IMG/VR virus record: IMGVR_UViG_3300037234_000187
Span: 1 to 50,726 of that record
Direction: 5' to 3' (one strand)
DNA: 50,726 nucleotides
From: a virus
This document shows positions 1-6,104 of this stretch, one piece after another. Both the position numbers and the translations under genes were made by a program. The notes under the pieces were generated by a model that ran no database searches, was not told the DNA's origin, and saw only the letters and a program-made list of their open reading frames with translations. The first letter of the stretch is position 1; every line of letters starts with the position of its first letter.

Positions 1-81
1 ATTTGTTGTTTTTTATTTAGATAAATATTCAATTAGTTTCTCCAGTTTTTAAATGCCTAACGGCATAGCCAATTAACAAAC
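1..81 (-). other. Probable 5' part of a fourth, truncated integron cassette
   Basis: On the minus strand this stretch follows directly after the R' core (GTTAGCG) of the leftmost attC site, so by position it is the leading edge of the next cassette. It holds a short hairpin (ATGCC-TAAC-GGCAT, about 54-67) and a GGAG followed by a TTG in a reading frame that stays open to the window edge. No protein can be judged from this length. The assignment rests on position only. Confidence 0.35.
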
Positions 82-137
82 GCTAACAACACCTAAAAAC
101 AAGCCTACGGCCTGTGTTTAGCTGCCAAGCGTTAGGG
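81..137 (-). repeat. attC-like site 1 (integron recombination site)
   Basis: Read on the minus strand, it starts with a CCCTAAC core (R''), continues with a GC and TTGGCAGC segment, and forms an imperfect stem (CTAAACACAGGCC-GTA-GGCTTGTTTTTAG). It ends with the GTTAGCG core (R'). This is the layout of integron attC sites: inverted AAC...GTT cores around a foldable, poorly conserved centre. It lies just after the stop codon of cassette ORF 1. Positions 84-134 are identical, base for base, to 635-685 in attC site 3. Confidence 0.85.
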
Positions 138-320
138 TTAATAACCCTGCCAATGCCAACCATCTGGTTCTTTTCCTGTTGTATGATACACCCAGTAGGC
201 TTTTAATGTGTTTCTATAGGTTTCATCGTCATCCTGCGTAAACACCCAATCTAAAGTAACTAATGGTATTTCAGTCAAAAAGAAGAAAATCCCCGCAAAA
301 AATCTTATTTTCTTTCTCAT
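138..320 (-). CDS. Integron cassette ORF 1: small hypothetical protein, possible membrane anchor
   Basis: Encodes 60 aa. The basic N terminus (MRKK) is followed by a hydrophobic run of about 15 residues (IRFFAGIFFFLTEIPL), which could be a signal anchor. The remainder is polar and rich in Trp and Tyr (ends DGWHWQGY). A GAGGAATTT Shine-Dalgarno precedes the ATG. The gene occupies one cassette almost edge to edge between attC sites 1 and 2, as is usual for integron cassettes. I see no promoter of its own, so it is probably expressed by read-through from the leftward phage operon. I do not recognise the family. Confidence 0.75.
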   Translation of the reverse strand: MRKKIRFFAGIFFFLTEIPLVTLDWVFTQDDDETYRNTLKAYWVYHTTGKEPDGWHWQGY

Positions 321-345
321 AAATTCCTCGTTAAAAATTTACTAA

Positions 346-425
346 CCCTAACAACACCTAAAAACAATTTGCCTCAATCCGATTATGGGGTACTGCAAAC
401 TGTGCCTAGCTGCCCAGCGTTATGT
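346..425 (-). repeat. attC-like site 2
   Basis: About 80 nt, longer than sites 1 and 3. It has cores ACATAAC (R'', minus strand, overlapping the stop of cassette ORF 2) and GTTAGGG (R'). The outer parts match the other sites (AACAACACCTAAAAACAA on the plus strand, GCTGCC-CAGCGTTA at the far end), while the centre is a different, longer foldable segment. The GTTAGGGTT on its R' side is the exact complement of the AACCCTAAC at R'' of site 1, as expected for two ends of one cassette. Confidence 0.85.
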
Positions 426-605
426 GCAATTCTGATTTAGTGCTTTGCATATTAATTCTGCATCTTCTTTTTCAAACGCTTCGCAAACTGGCTTTTTCCA
501 ATAATCACCATAAGTCTCCTTACCTTCTTTAGTGTCAACTACCGTATATTCAAAACAGCAATGGCTAGACGAACTTTCTTCTAATATTATATATCTTTCA
601 GTCAT
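420..605 (-). CDS. Integron cassette ORF 2: small hypothetical protein
   Basis: Encodes 61 aa, soluble and acidic, with a Cys pair (HCCFEY) and a Trp-Lys-Lys-Pro segment near the middle. AAAGG lies seven bases before the ATG. The stop codon lies inside the R'' core of attC site 2, which is common in compact integron cassettes. No family recognised. It shows no similarity to the flanking phage genes that I can see, consistent with acquisition as a cassette. Confidence 0.75.
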   Translation of the reverse strand: MTERYIILEESSSSHCCFEYTVVDTKEGKETYGDYWKKPVCEAFEKEDAELICKALNQNCT

Positions 606-631
606 TGATTACCTTTATTTTAATGAACTGC

Positions 632-688
632 ACATAACAACACCTAAAAACAAGCCTACGGCCTGTGTTTAGCTGCCAAGCGTTATGG
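632..688 (-). repeat. attC-like site 3
   Basis: Same architecture and length as site 1, with 51 identical consecutive bases, but different outermost core bases: ...CCATAAC at R'' and GTTATGT at R' (minus strand). R' of this site (GTTATGTGCA) is the exact complement of R'' of site 2 (TGCACATAAC). The identity of the internal part and divergence of the cassette-specific core bases is what recombination within one attC family produces. Confidence 0.85.
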
Positions 689-689
689 T

Positions 690-857
690 TTATTTCCCCA
701 ATGCTTTTAAACTACTAACAATAGGAACTAATGCCCTAAGTAGTTGCTTGTCTTTTTCTAAAGATTCCTTCAATTCTTTTGGGTAATGCTTATTTATTAC
801 AATTTCCCTTGCCATACAACGCAATCTATCTACGGCATCATCTACATCTATTTTCAT
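690..857 (-). CDS. Integron cassette ORF 3: small helical hypothetical protein
   Basis: Encodes 55 aa from the ATG at 857, which is preceded by GAGGATACT; an in-frame TTG at 881 would add eight residues but has no ribosome binding site. The protein is predicted mostly helical and charged (DDAVDRLRCMAREI near the N terminus, KELKESLEKDKQLLRAL in the middle). It contains no membrane segment. It fills the third cassette, between attC site 3 and the half site beside the thioredoxin gene. Function unknown. Confidence 0.72.
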   Translation of the reverse strand: MKIDVDDAVDRLRCMAREIVINKHYPKELKESLEKDKQLLRALVPIVSSLKALGK

Positions 858-882
858 AGTATCCTCAATTACGCCCAACAAA

Positions 883-925
883 CCATAACAGCACCTAAAA
901 ACAATACTTCGTACTGTTCCTAGGT
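883..925 (-). repeat. Half attC-like site at the phage/cassette junction
   Basis: On the minus strand this has an intact R' side (AGGTGCTGTTATGG) and an attC-like hairpin, ACCTAGGAACAGTAC-GAA-GTATTGTTTTTAGGT, which pairs throughout if G-T pairs are allowed. The outer R''/L'' half seen in the other three sites is missing: the sequence runs into AT-rich DNA after the thioredoxin stop. R' (GTTATGGTTT) is the exact complement of R'' of attC site 3 (AAACCATAAC). It is either a decayed attC or the point where the first cassette entered the phage. Confidence 0.65.
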
Positions 926-934
926 ATTAATATA

Positions 935-1201
935 CTAACTACTCATCGCTTTGGCAAGGTTTAAATAGGTTATCTTCTGTTGGGTACCGACTAGGTGTTG
1001 GTCTTCCCTACCATCTGCTTGAAAAACCACCACGGGTATTGAGCTTATACCGACCTCAGCTATCAGATCCTCGTACATTCCCGGGTGGTCGATGTCTACG
1101 TTGATGTAGTCTGCCCCAACCTCCTTGGACACAGACTGGAGCAAAGGCTCCACCATGTGACAGGGCTGGCACCACTCGGCACCTAATTTAATTATTTTCA
1201 T
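935..1201 (-). CDS. Thioredoxin-like protein
   Basis: Encodes 88 aa, shorter than E. coli thioredoxin (about 108) but with the core fold marks: the redox motif WCQPC at residues 10-14 and the cis-proline segment SSIPVVVF near residue 55. Its start overlaps the stop of the exonuclease gene by four bases (ATGA), so it belongs to the phage operon and not to the cassette array. It probably reduces disulfides. Since T7 DNA polymerase uses thioredoxin as a processivity factor and this phage has its own family A polymerase, a similar use is possible but unproven. Confidence 0.85.
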   Translation of the reverse strand: MKIIKLGAEWCQPCHMVEPLLQSVSKEVGADYINVDIDHPGMYEDLIAEVGISSIPVVVFQADGREDQHLVGTQQKITYLNLAKAMSS

Positions 1202-2478
1202 GCTGTATATCCTTCAGCCATATCATTCGATGCGGCCCGTTTCCCTAATTGTTCGTCTTCGATTAATTTACTCAATGTCTCGGGGTCATTCTCATCCACA
1301 CCAAAATTCACCGCAGTGTATTTAGCCTCACCCACCTTAAGATTCTCAAGTGCGAGCTTGCAATTTTCTTGAACCTGTGCGGGGGCTGATCCTAGGTGCA
1401 TCATAGTGTAGTTTAAGTAATATGAGTCGAACATCTGGTGTTCCACCAAGAAGCTGTGTGTACCTTCCAGGCCCAGTTCATCATATTTTTTAATCAACCA
1501 CTTAGCATTCTTTTTACCCTTGGCCTTCTTCAACTCTTGGTCTAGTGTGTTCGGTCCATCCCATTTAATTTCCCCGAAGCGCATGATCTTCCCATCATTG
1601 ATTGTGACAGGTGGGATATTATCCGATGTGTCACCCATTAACATCTTGGCCAGAAAATGGATCTCAGCTATTCGCTGGTCCTTCCTAACCCAAGTCATAT
1701 TTGAGCAATCGAATCTAGAAACGAACAAACCGTTCAGCATTTCTTGATCCATATCTTGGTCAGTTGTGGCCATCACTACCGTCATTTCTGGATTAGCCTT
1801 AACGCAAGCATGGGCAATGTCATCAAATTCGGACCACTCAGCTTCTACAGTCGGTACACCAAAATGGTCTGCCAAATTATAGGTTAGCTTTCTGGCCATA
1901 TCTTTGAACTCACGGAATGGTGTGTAGAAATCACTTTCCCACTTATCCCGCCGTTGGCCCTTATATTTGATCAGTGCATAGATTTCTTCCCACTCTGGGC
2001 ATTCTGTGTAGAGATTTTTGAATACCGTTCCACCGCAGTGATCTATAAACCATTGTGGTGTGGCCCCATCTTGCCCGAATCCTACCCAGTTCTCCGTATC
2101 GTCTACATCCATGATTTTCTTTTCTGCAGTCTTCAGTGCCCGTTTAGTCCACCCCTTCTCGGCTAGTTTCTCGATGGCGATGAAGTGATTCCCAATATCG
2201 ATGTAGTATAGTGCCGAGTGGATATTTCGGTAGAACTTATAGTGGTTCTTTATGTGGTTTTCCATGAACGCACTACGCCACTCTTTAGAATCCAGCCCCA
2301 TGATAATCTTAGCACCTCGGAACCTGTGGATTAGGTAGTTCATTTTGTGGTACATATTGATGGCGAATTGCTTCGCCTCCAAATGTGTCGTGTTGGTCCC
2401 TTCATCTTTAGACTTCATACTGTACATGGCTTGATACCAAAATACAGACATGTCTAGTAGAAAAATTACGTTATTCAT
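1198..2478 (-). CDS. 5'-3' exonuclease, FEN/PIN family
   Basis: Encodes 426 aa from the ATG at 2478 (AAGGGTGG upstream). Acidic metal-binding positions typical of phage 5' nucleases are visible: LLD at residues 8-10, GLD at about 62, SEFDDIA at about 216, TTDQDMDQE at 238-246 and MGDTSDNIPP at 281-290. The last is the hallmark of the FEN helix-3-turn region. It probably removes RNA primers and degrades duplex ends, like T7 gp6 or T4 RNase H. It is longer than those relatives, with extra sequence after residue 300. Neighbours are thioredoxin and a recombination ATPase. Confidence 0.85.
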   Translation of the reverse strand: MNNVIFLLDMSVFWYQAMYSMKSKDEGTNTTHLEAKQFAINMYHKMNYLIHRFRGAKIIMGLDSKEWRSAFMENHIKNHYKFYRNIHSALYYIDIGNHFIAIEKLAEKGWTKRALKTAEKKIMDVDDTENWVGFGQDGATPQWFIDHCGGTVFKNLYTECPEWEEIYALIKYKGQRRDKWESDFYTPFREFKDMARKLTYNLADHFGVPTVEAEWSEFDDIAHACVKANPEMTVVMATTDQDMDQEMLNGLFVSRFDCSNMTWVRKDQRIAEIHFLAKMLMGDTSDNIPPVTINDGKIMRFGEIKWDGPNTLDQELKKAKGKKNAKWLIKKYDELGLEGTHSFLVEHQMFDSYYLNYTMMHLGSAPAQVQENCKLALENLKVGEAKYTAVNFGVDENDPETLSKLIEDEQLGKRAASNDMAEGYTA

Positions 2479-2479
2479 A

Positions 2480-2647
2480 TCAATACCACCCTTCGGTATT
2501 TCCAATCCACTTACCTGACTTGAGGCAGATGAACCCCCTGTCCAACACCTTGATAACCTTGTCTTGGCGTACACCACCTTCTTGGTTATTGACTAGCTGT
2601 CCCTCTTTTGGGAAGAACTTTTGCTGAGATTGCTCATTTGTATTCAT
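2480..2647 (-). CDS. Small hypothetical protein (55 aa), translationally coupled
   Basis: A short frame beginning MNTNEQSQQKFF and ending TEGWY. It overlaps the end of the 207-aa gene by 14 bases and ends two bases before the exonuclease ATG. The double ATG (2650/2647) is preceded by AAAGGAG. The second ATG has the better spacing. Position, ribosome binding site and exact fill of an otherwise empty 150-base gap support it. Function unknown. Confidence 0.65.
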   Translation of the reverse strand: MNTNEQSQQKFFPKEGQLVNNQEGGVRQDKVIKVLDRGFICLKSGKWIGNTEGWY

Positions 2648-3257
2648 CATTGACTCCTTTGAACACCAACTCTGGGTGATCTAATTGTTTCTTGAGTTCC
2701 TTACAGAATTCCTTCCAATTGTCCAATCTGTGATTCTCACGTTGACGTACAATGTTCTGAAGCGTCATGTATGAAACTTTCCATACACGCTTCTGTTGCA
2801 GGCTCTCCAGTAACCCCATCTTGGCAATTTTAATACCGCGAGCACCTTGGATATTATCTACAGCACATTTGAAGAACTCTGCAGATTGCTGCTGCATACG
2901 TACCAGCATGTCTAGGAAGTTTACTTCTACTTTACTTTCAGGTGTAAATGTTTCAAACTCCAATTTCTGCTTGTGCATTGTAGATTCACTCTGCTTGGTG
3001 GTCAGGCGGTATGTATCTGCCTCAGACCAGAAATAGCGTGTCTCATCCACGAGCAGCCAAACATCCATAGACTCTAGGAACTTGTTGTGACCGTTGCCTT
3101 TGAATGCTAGGGTTCGGGATACCTTGGCCATATCCATACATAGCTCATTGAAGTTGCTGAAGTCCGTGAAACTCATATTAGATGTTTTCCCGTGTGACAA
3201 CCCTAGGCCGTATAATGCCTCTAGGTGTCCACGTTCGCTGATTTTAACTACTGGCAT
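2634..3257 (-). CDS. Conserved phage protein, possibly ThyX-like fold
   Basis: Encodes 207 aa. The segments HNKFLESMDVWL, RYFWSEADTYR and KQSESTMHK, followed near the C terminus by VSYMTLQNIVRQRENHRL, resemble a family often found in phage nucleotide-metabolism clusters. It is sometimes annotated as a thymidylate synthase-complementing-type protein. The canonical ThyX flavin motif (RHR...S) is not present, so I do not call it a thymidylate synthase. Its start overlaps the ATPase gene by 10 bases. The context is DNA repair and nucleotide metabolism. Confidence 0.6.
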   Translation of the reverse strand: MPVVKISERGHLEALYGLGLSHGKTSNMSFTDFSNFNELCMDMAKVSRTLAFKGNGHNKFLESMDVWLLVDETRYFWSEADTYRLTTKQSESTMHKQKLEFETFTPESKVEVNFLDMLVRMQQQSAEFFKCAVDNIQGARGIKIAKMGLLESLQQKRVWKVSYMTLQNIVRQRENHRLDNWKEFCKELKKQLDHPELVFKGVNDEYK

Positions 3258-4471
3258 ACCAAGATTCCTTCAGTTATCAATACTTCATCTACTTCCACAT
3301 CTGCTACATTTCTATGTACACGGGAGGATAGGACTTGAATTCCACGGTCGTTGAACGCCTTAACTGCCTGTGCTTTGTGATCAACGGACATATGTTCTGT
3401 CCTATCCATACGTACCACCTTTAGAACAGCTTTTGCTACCTTATTAGCCACTAGTGCACAACAGACCAATGATATGACAGAGTTGCCAGACTGCTCCAGA
3501 GGTAGACCGTTGTAAAGTACATCACCATCCCCGAAATCAAGACCAGGAAGAGGCATACCAGCTGCCTCAATAGCGACTCTTTTTTCCTCAGTAATATCTT
3601 GGACGGACTCGTTCGCTCCGAACCAATCACGATACGCTTCATCTGAAGTTTCTTTTCTGGTTTCCCATGATACATATTCTGCCGCCTTTGCGTTAGTTTC
3701 TTTGGCATTATCCAATTGTGTGGCCATTTCAGTTGTGCCCACGAGTTCTTGGGTAGCCAGCCAAGCATCTGAATCGACTATGAATTTTTCTTGCTTTTCT
3801 AGTTCAAGTTTAAGCTTCATTACCGCTTCGGATGCACTAGATACGTTGGTCTTAGTTGCGAGGATTACGGAGTTAGCCTCTTCCGCAGCATTGTACTGAT
3901 TGCTCAGTTCCAGAATGTCGATCTCTTTAACCTGGTCTGGTTCGGCCCCTACTTGTTTCTCAGCGAAATCCTTGGTAGTGTTTTTCTGAGTACGTAGTTC
4001 ACGGGCATCTTTCAATCGGGAATTGATGTCATTAATATCCACACCTTCTTGGAAGTTCACACATTCCTGAAGGGCTTCAAGTCGGGCTAGTGGTTTCATA
4101 TCCGCAATATCTTGTGGATTCTTTGCTAGGGATTCAAACCACTTCTTAAACGCAGCAGCTGTGATTTTAGTGCCATCGTCCGTGGTGATCTTGATTGTAC
4201 TGGTCTTAGCCGTGATTGTACGCTCCGCGAATACTTTCTTACCATTGATGGGGTCTTTAAGTATTACACGTAGTTTGGCCTTACCCTGTCCCTTCTTAAT
4301 GGGGTCTGAGGCAGTTTGTACAATTTCCCACAGTAGTGAGATCAAAGTAGTCTTACCCCCGTCAGGCATACCTACGACGTGTAGGTTGTTGCCACGGATC
4401 TGAAGATTAAGCGACTCGAAAATACGGTAGTTCTCGGCCTCAATCTTATCAATTACATATTGGTTTTCCAT
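3248..4471 (-). CDS. SbcC/RecF-like AAA ATPase (recombination endonuclease subunit)
   Basis: Encodes 407 aa. The N terminus IDKIEAENYRIFESLNLQI followed by a Walker A, GMPDGGKTT (about residues 34-42), is the classic RecF/SMC/Rad50 opening. A charged helical middle (about 150-280) can form a short coiled coil. The C-terminal part carries a signature-like LEQSGNSVISLVCC and a Walker B-like segment VVRMDRTEHM. It likely works with the metallophosphoesterase at 6105-7361 as an SbcCD/gp46-47-type nuclease in recombination or host DNA breakdown. The coiled coil is short for the family. Confidence 0.8.
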   Translation of the reverse strand: MENQYVIDKIEAENYRIFESLNLQIRGNNLHVVGMPDGGKTTLISLLWEIVQTASDPIKKGQGKAKLRVILKDPINGKKVFAERTITAKTSTIKITTDDGTKITAAAFKKWFESLAKNPQDIADMKPLARLEALQECVNFQEGVDINDINSRLKDARELRTQKNTTKDFAEKQVGAEPDQVKEIDILELSNQYNAAEEANSVILATKTNVSSASEAVMKLKLELEKQEKFIVDSDAWLATQELVGTTEMATQLDNAKETNAKAAEYVSWETRKETSDEAYRDWFGANESVQDITEEKRVAIEAAGMPLPGLDFGDGDVLYNGLPLEQSGNSVISLVCCALVANKVAKAVLKVVRMDRTEHMSVDHKAQAVKAFNDRGIQVLSSRVHRNVADVEVDEVLITEGILVCQ

Positions 4472-4481
4472 TTTATTGTTC

Positions 4482-4958
4482 CTAGTTTAAGTGTTTTGCG
4501 ATTACGCTTTCGATGTCTGGTGCCATAAAGTCGGCAGGTTTCAGAACTTTACCTTCATCACTAATTGCAAATGGTTTACCATCCGAATCAAGTTTAGATA
4601 GGTTGGCACGGGCTACTTCAGAGAAACACTCATCGAAAGGAATGTTCTTCCGTGCGGCAGTATCCATGATGTAGTATGACGCATCCACCAAGGTATCGGC
4701 TTGTTCTGCGATTAACCTTAGGTCCACCCTATCACCAGTTGTCAGGTAATTGATATTGTCAGCCAGGTCTGCCATGAAAGCTACACGCTCTATGAAAGTA
4801 TGTGTAGTACATAGCAATTCCATCATTTCATCCATCACCATCTTAGTGATAAATTCTGTCTCAGCCTTGGTCATCACTGTCGGATTTAATGGGATAGCCC
4901 CACCCTTGGCCTCAACTGCTGCTTTGGAGAATGTCTTTACTTTATCGAAATTTGTCAT
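4482..4958 (-). CDS. MazG-like NTP pyrophosphohydrolase
   Basis: Encodes 158 aa, all alpha. The metal-binding pattern of the all-alpha NTP pyrophosphatase superfamily is visible: DEMMELL near residue 43 and EQADTLVDASYYIMDTA near residue 85. The preceding FITKMVMDEMMELL helix and the spacing to the second acidic cluster fit phage MazG/HisE-type enzymes. It would hydrolyse dNTPs or alarmone-like nucleotides. Eleven bases separate it from the ATPase downstream. The substrate cannot be deduced. Confidence 0.7.
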   Translation of the reverse strand: MTNFDKVKTFSKAAVEAKGGAIPLNPTVMTKAETEFITKMVMDEMMELLCTTHTFIERVAFMADLADNINYLTTGDRVDLRLIAEQADTLVDASYYIMDTAARKNIPFDECFSEVARANLSKLDSDGKPFAISDEGKVLKPADFMAPDIESVIAKHLN

Positions 4959-4974
4959 CTCTATTGTTCCTTGT

Positions 4975-5235
4975 TTAATGTTGGTTTTCTAATTTCTCGT
5001 TAATGGCATCCGATATAAATTTGGCTACATCATCCTGAAATTTCTCAGCATTTTTAAACCCCTTACCACTAAATTTCCCAGAGTTGCTTAGGAATAGTTT
5101 TTGAATCCGTCCCCATCCCCTCATATCTAGGAGCATTTGTAAGCCTTCGGATTCTGTATCAGAGAAGAAGATACCCGAACCCTGATCGAATACCACCTTA
5201 CCTATGAAGGTTGTGATCTGTTTATTGTCTGACAT
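4975..5235 (-). CDS. Hypothetical protein (86 aa)
   Basis: A small soluble protein with a beta-rich N half (ITTFIGKVVFDQGSGIFF) and a helical, charged C half (FQDDVAKFISDAINEKL). It is the first gene after the promoter at 5268-5296 and has an AAGGATATATAC ribosome binding region. No family recognised. Confidence 0.7.
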   Translation of the reverse strand: MSDNKQITTFIGKVVFDQGSGIFFSDTESEGLQMLLDMRGWGRIQKLFLSNSGKFSGKGFKNAEKFQDDVAKFISDAINEKLENQH

Positions 5236-5267
5236 GTATATATCCTTGTTTAATTTGACTTGTTTTA

Positions 5268-5296
5268 AATATATAACAAAACCCCCTGCATTGCAA
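5268..5296 (-). promoter_or_regulatory. Promoter P-a, minus strand (TTGCAA-17-TATATT)
   Basis: A -35 like TTGCAA (5296-5291), a 17-base spacer and a -10 TATATT (5273-5268) lie upstream of the 86-aa gene. The -35 sits inside the loop of the terminator hairpin at 5279-5303. A near twin occurs at 50615-50643: both read CTTGCA, then GGTTTTG, then the -10, then AAACAAGTCAAA in the leader. The repetition makes a functional promoter likely. Confidence 0.6.
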
Positions 5297-5303
5297 GGGG
5301 TTT
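5279..5303 (-). terminator. Terminator-like hairpin after the 253-aa gene
   Basis: On the minus strand AAACCCC pairs with GGGGTTT, with an inner TGCA/TGCA and a small loop. TTGTTATAT follows. It lies 28 bases past the stop of the 253-aa gene. The T tract is interrupted, so termination may be partial. It overlaps the promoter driving the next gene. Confidence 0.6.
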
Positions 5304-5331
5304 ATTGATTATTTTATTTATTGTTTGATTA

Positions 5332-6093
5332 TTAGCCGTTGAAGCCACCCATTCCAGACTGTGCTGGTGGTTCAGGTGGCCCACCCTGTGGCGTTGTCGG
5401 CTGGTTGAAAGCCTGAGCAGGTGGGGATTCTTGCTGTGGGGGTTGCTGTGCCTGTGGAGCCGCTTGCTGAACTGGAGCTTCTTGCTGTTGTTGGGCTGGA
5501 GCTTGTGCTACGATTACCCGTGGCCAGTCCTGTGCCCACAATTTACGTGGGGCTTCTTCACTCTTGTCCCACTTGCCAGTTTGATCATTCTTTTTACTAC
5601 CTTGGGCAATATCGAATTCAACGAAGAGTGCAGTTGCGCCATTTACAATAGACTGTAACAATCTGTTAAGAGTTGCATATCCTGGATCTACGTCAACATA
5701 TAGACTCCCATCCGGTGTCATCGGTAGGACCGAGAGATCAGCACCAGCCGCAGCTAGATCCGTGATCAATTCTAGGTTCATACCCTTGTTGACTTTTGGA
5801 TTTACATTACCATCTTTGAAAGTTGGATTGAATCCGTAGTAGGTTTTAAATGAACGACCTAATTCCAACACAATCTTGTTCATAATTTCGTTGTGTTCTG
5901 CTGGCCATTCAGTTGGAATAAATTCCGCTACCGTCTGGAAAGCTGTCTTGTCTCGGTTAAGACTTACGTGTAATTTTGTAAGCTTGGCTTTCACACCCTT
6001 ACAAATTGGCCACTTCACCTTTCTTGCTTCACGATCCGCTTCACGTTGTGTTGCATTTGCTTGGGCTTGTGCCCCGTATCCATTATCAGTCAT
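5332..6093 (-). CDS. Putative ssDNA-binding or replication accessory protein with disordered Gln/Pro tail
   Basis: Encodes 253 aa. A globular region (about residues 25-185) is followed by a low-complexity tail of about 65 residues made of Gln, Pro, Ala and Gly, ending GMGGFNG. A globular domain plus a flexible glycine/proline tail is reminiscent of single-stranded DNA-binding proteins, and the gene lies among replication genes. However, the typical acidic C-terminal tip is missing and I cannot identify an OB fold from sequence alone. Strong start: GGAGTCATA before the ATG. Confidence 0.5.
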   Translation of the reverse strand: MTDNGYGAQAQANATQREADREARKVKWPICKGVKAKLTKLHVSLNRDKTAFQTVAEFIPTEWPAEHNEIMNKIVLELGRSFKTYYGFNPTFKDGNVNPKVNKGMNLELITDLAAAGADLSVLPMTPDGSLYVDVDPGYATLNRLLQSIVNGATALFVEFDIAQGSKKNDQTGKWDKSEEAPRKLWAQDWPRVIVAQAPAQQQQEAPVQQAAPQAQQPPQQESPPAQAFNQPTTPQGGPPEPPAQSGMGGFNG

Positions 6094-6104
6094 TATGACT
6101 CCTT

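Noticed and set aside
138-857. Toxin-antitoxin modules in the cassettes
   Set aside because: Each cassette has one ORF only and no recognisable toxin or antitoxin motif; function left open.
883-925. Hairpin read as an ordinary rho-independent terminator after the thioredoxin gene
   Set aside because: No T tract follows the stem on the minus strand, and the R' side is complementary to the neighbouring attC core, so the attC explanation fits better.
3451-3768. 105-aa minus-strand frame inside the RecF/SbcC-like ATPase gene
   Set aside because: It lies wholly within a well supported gene and resembles its frame-shifted reading; no start signal.
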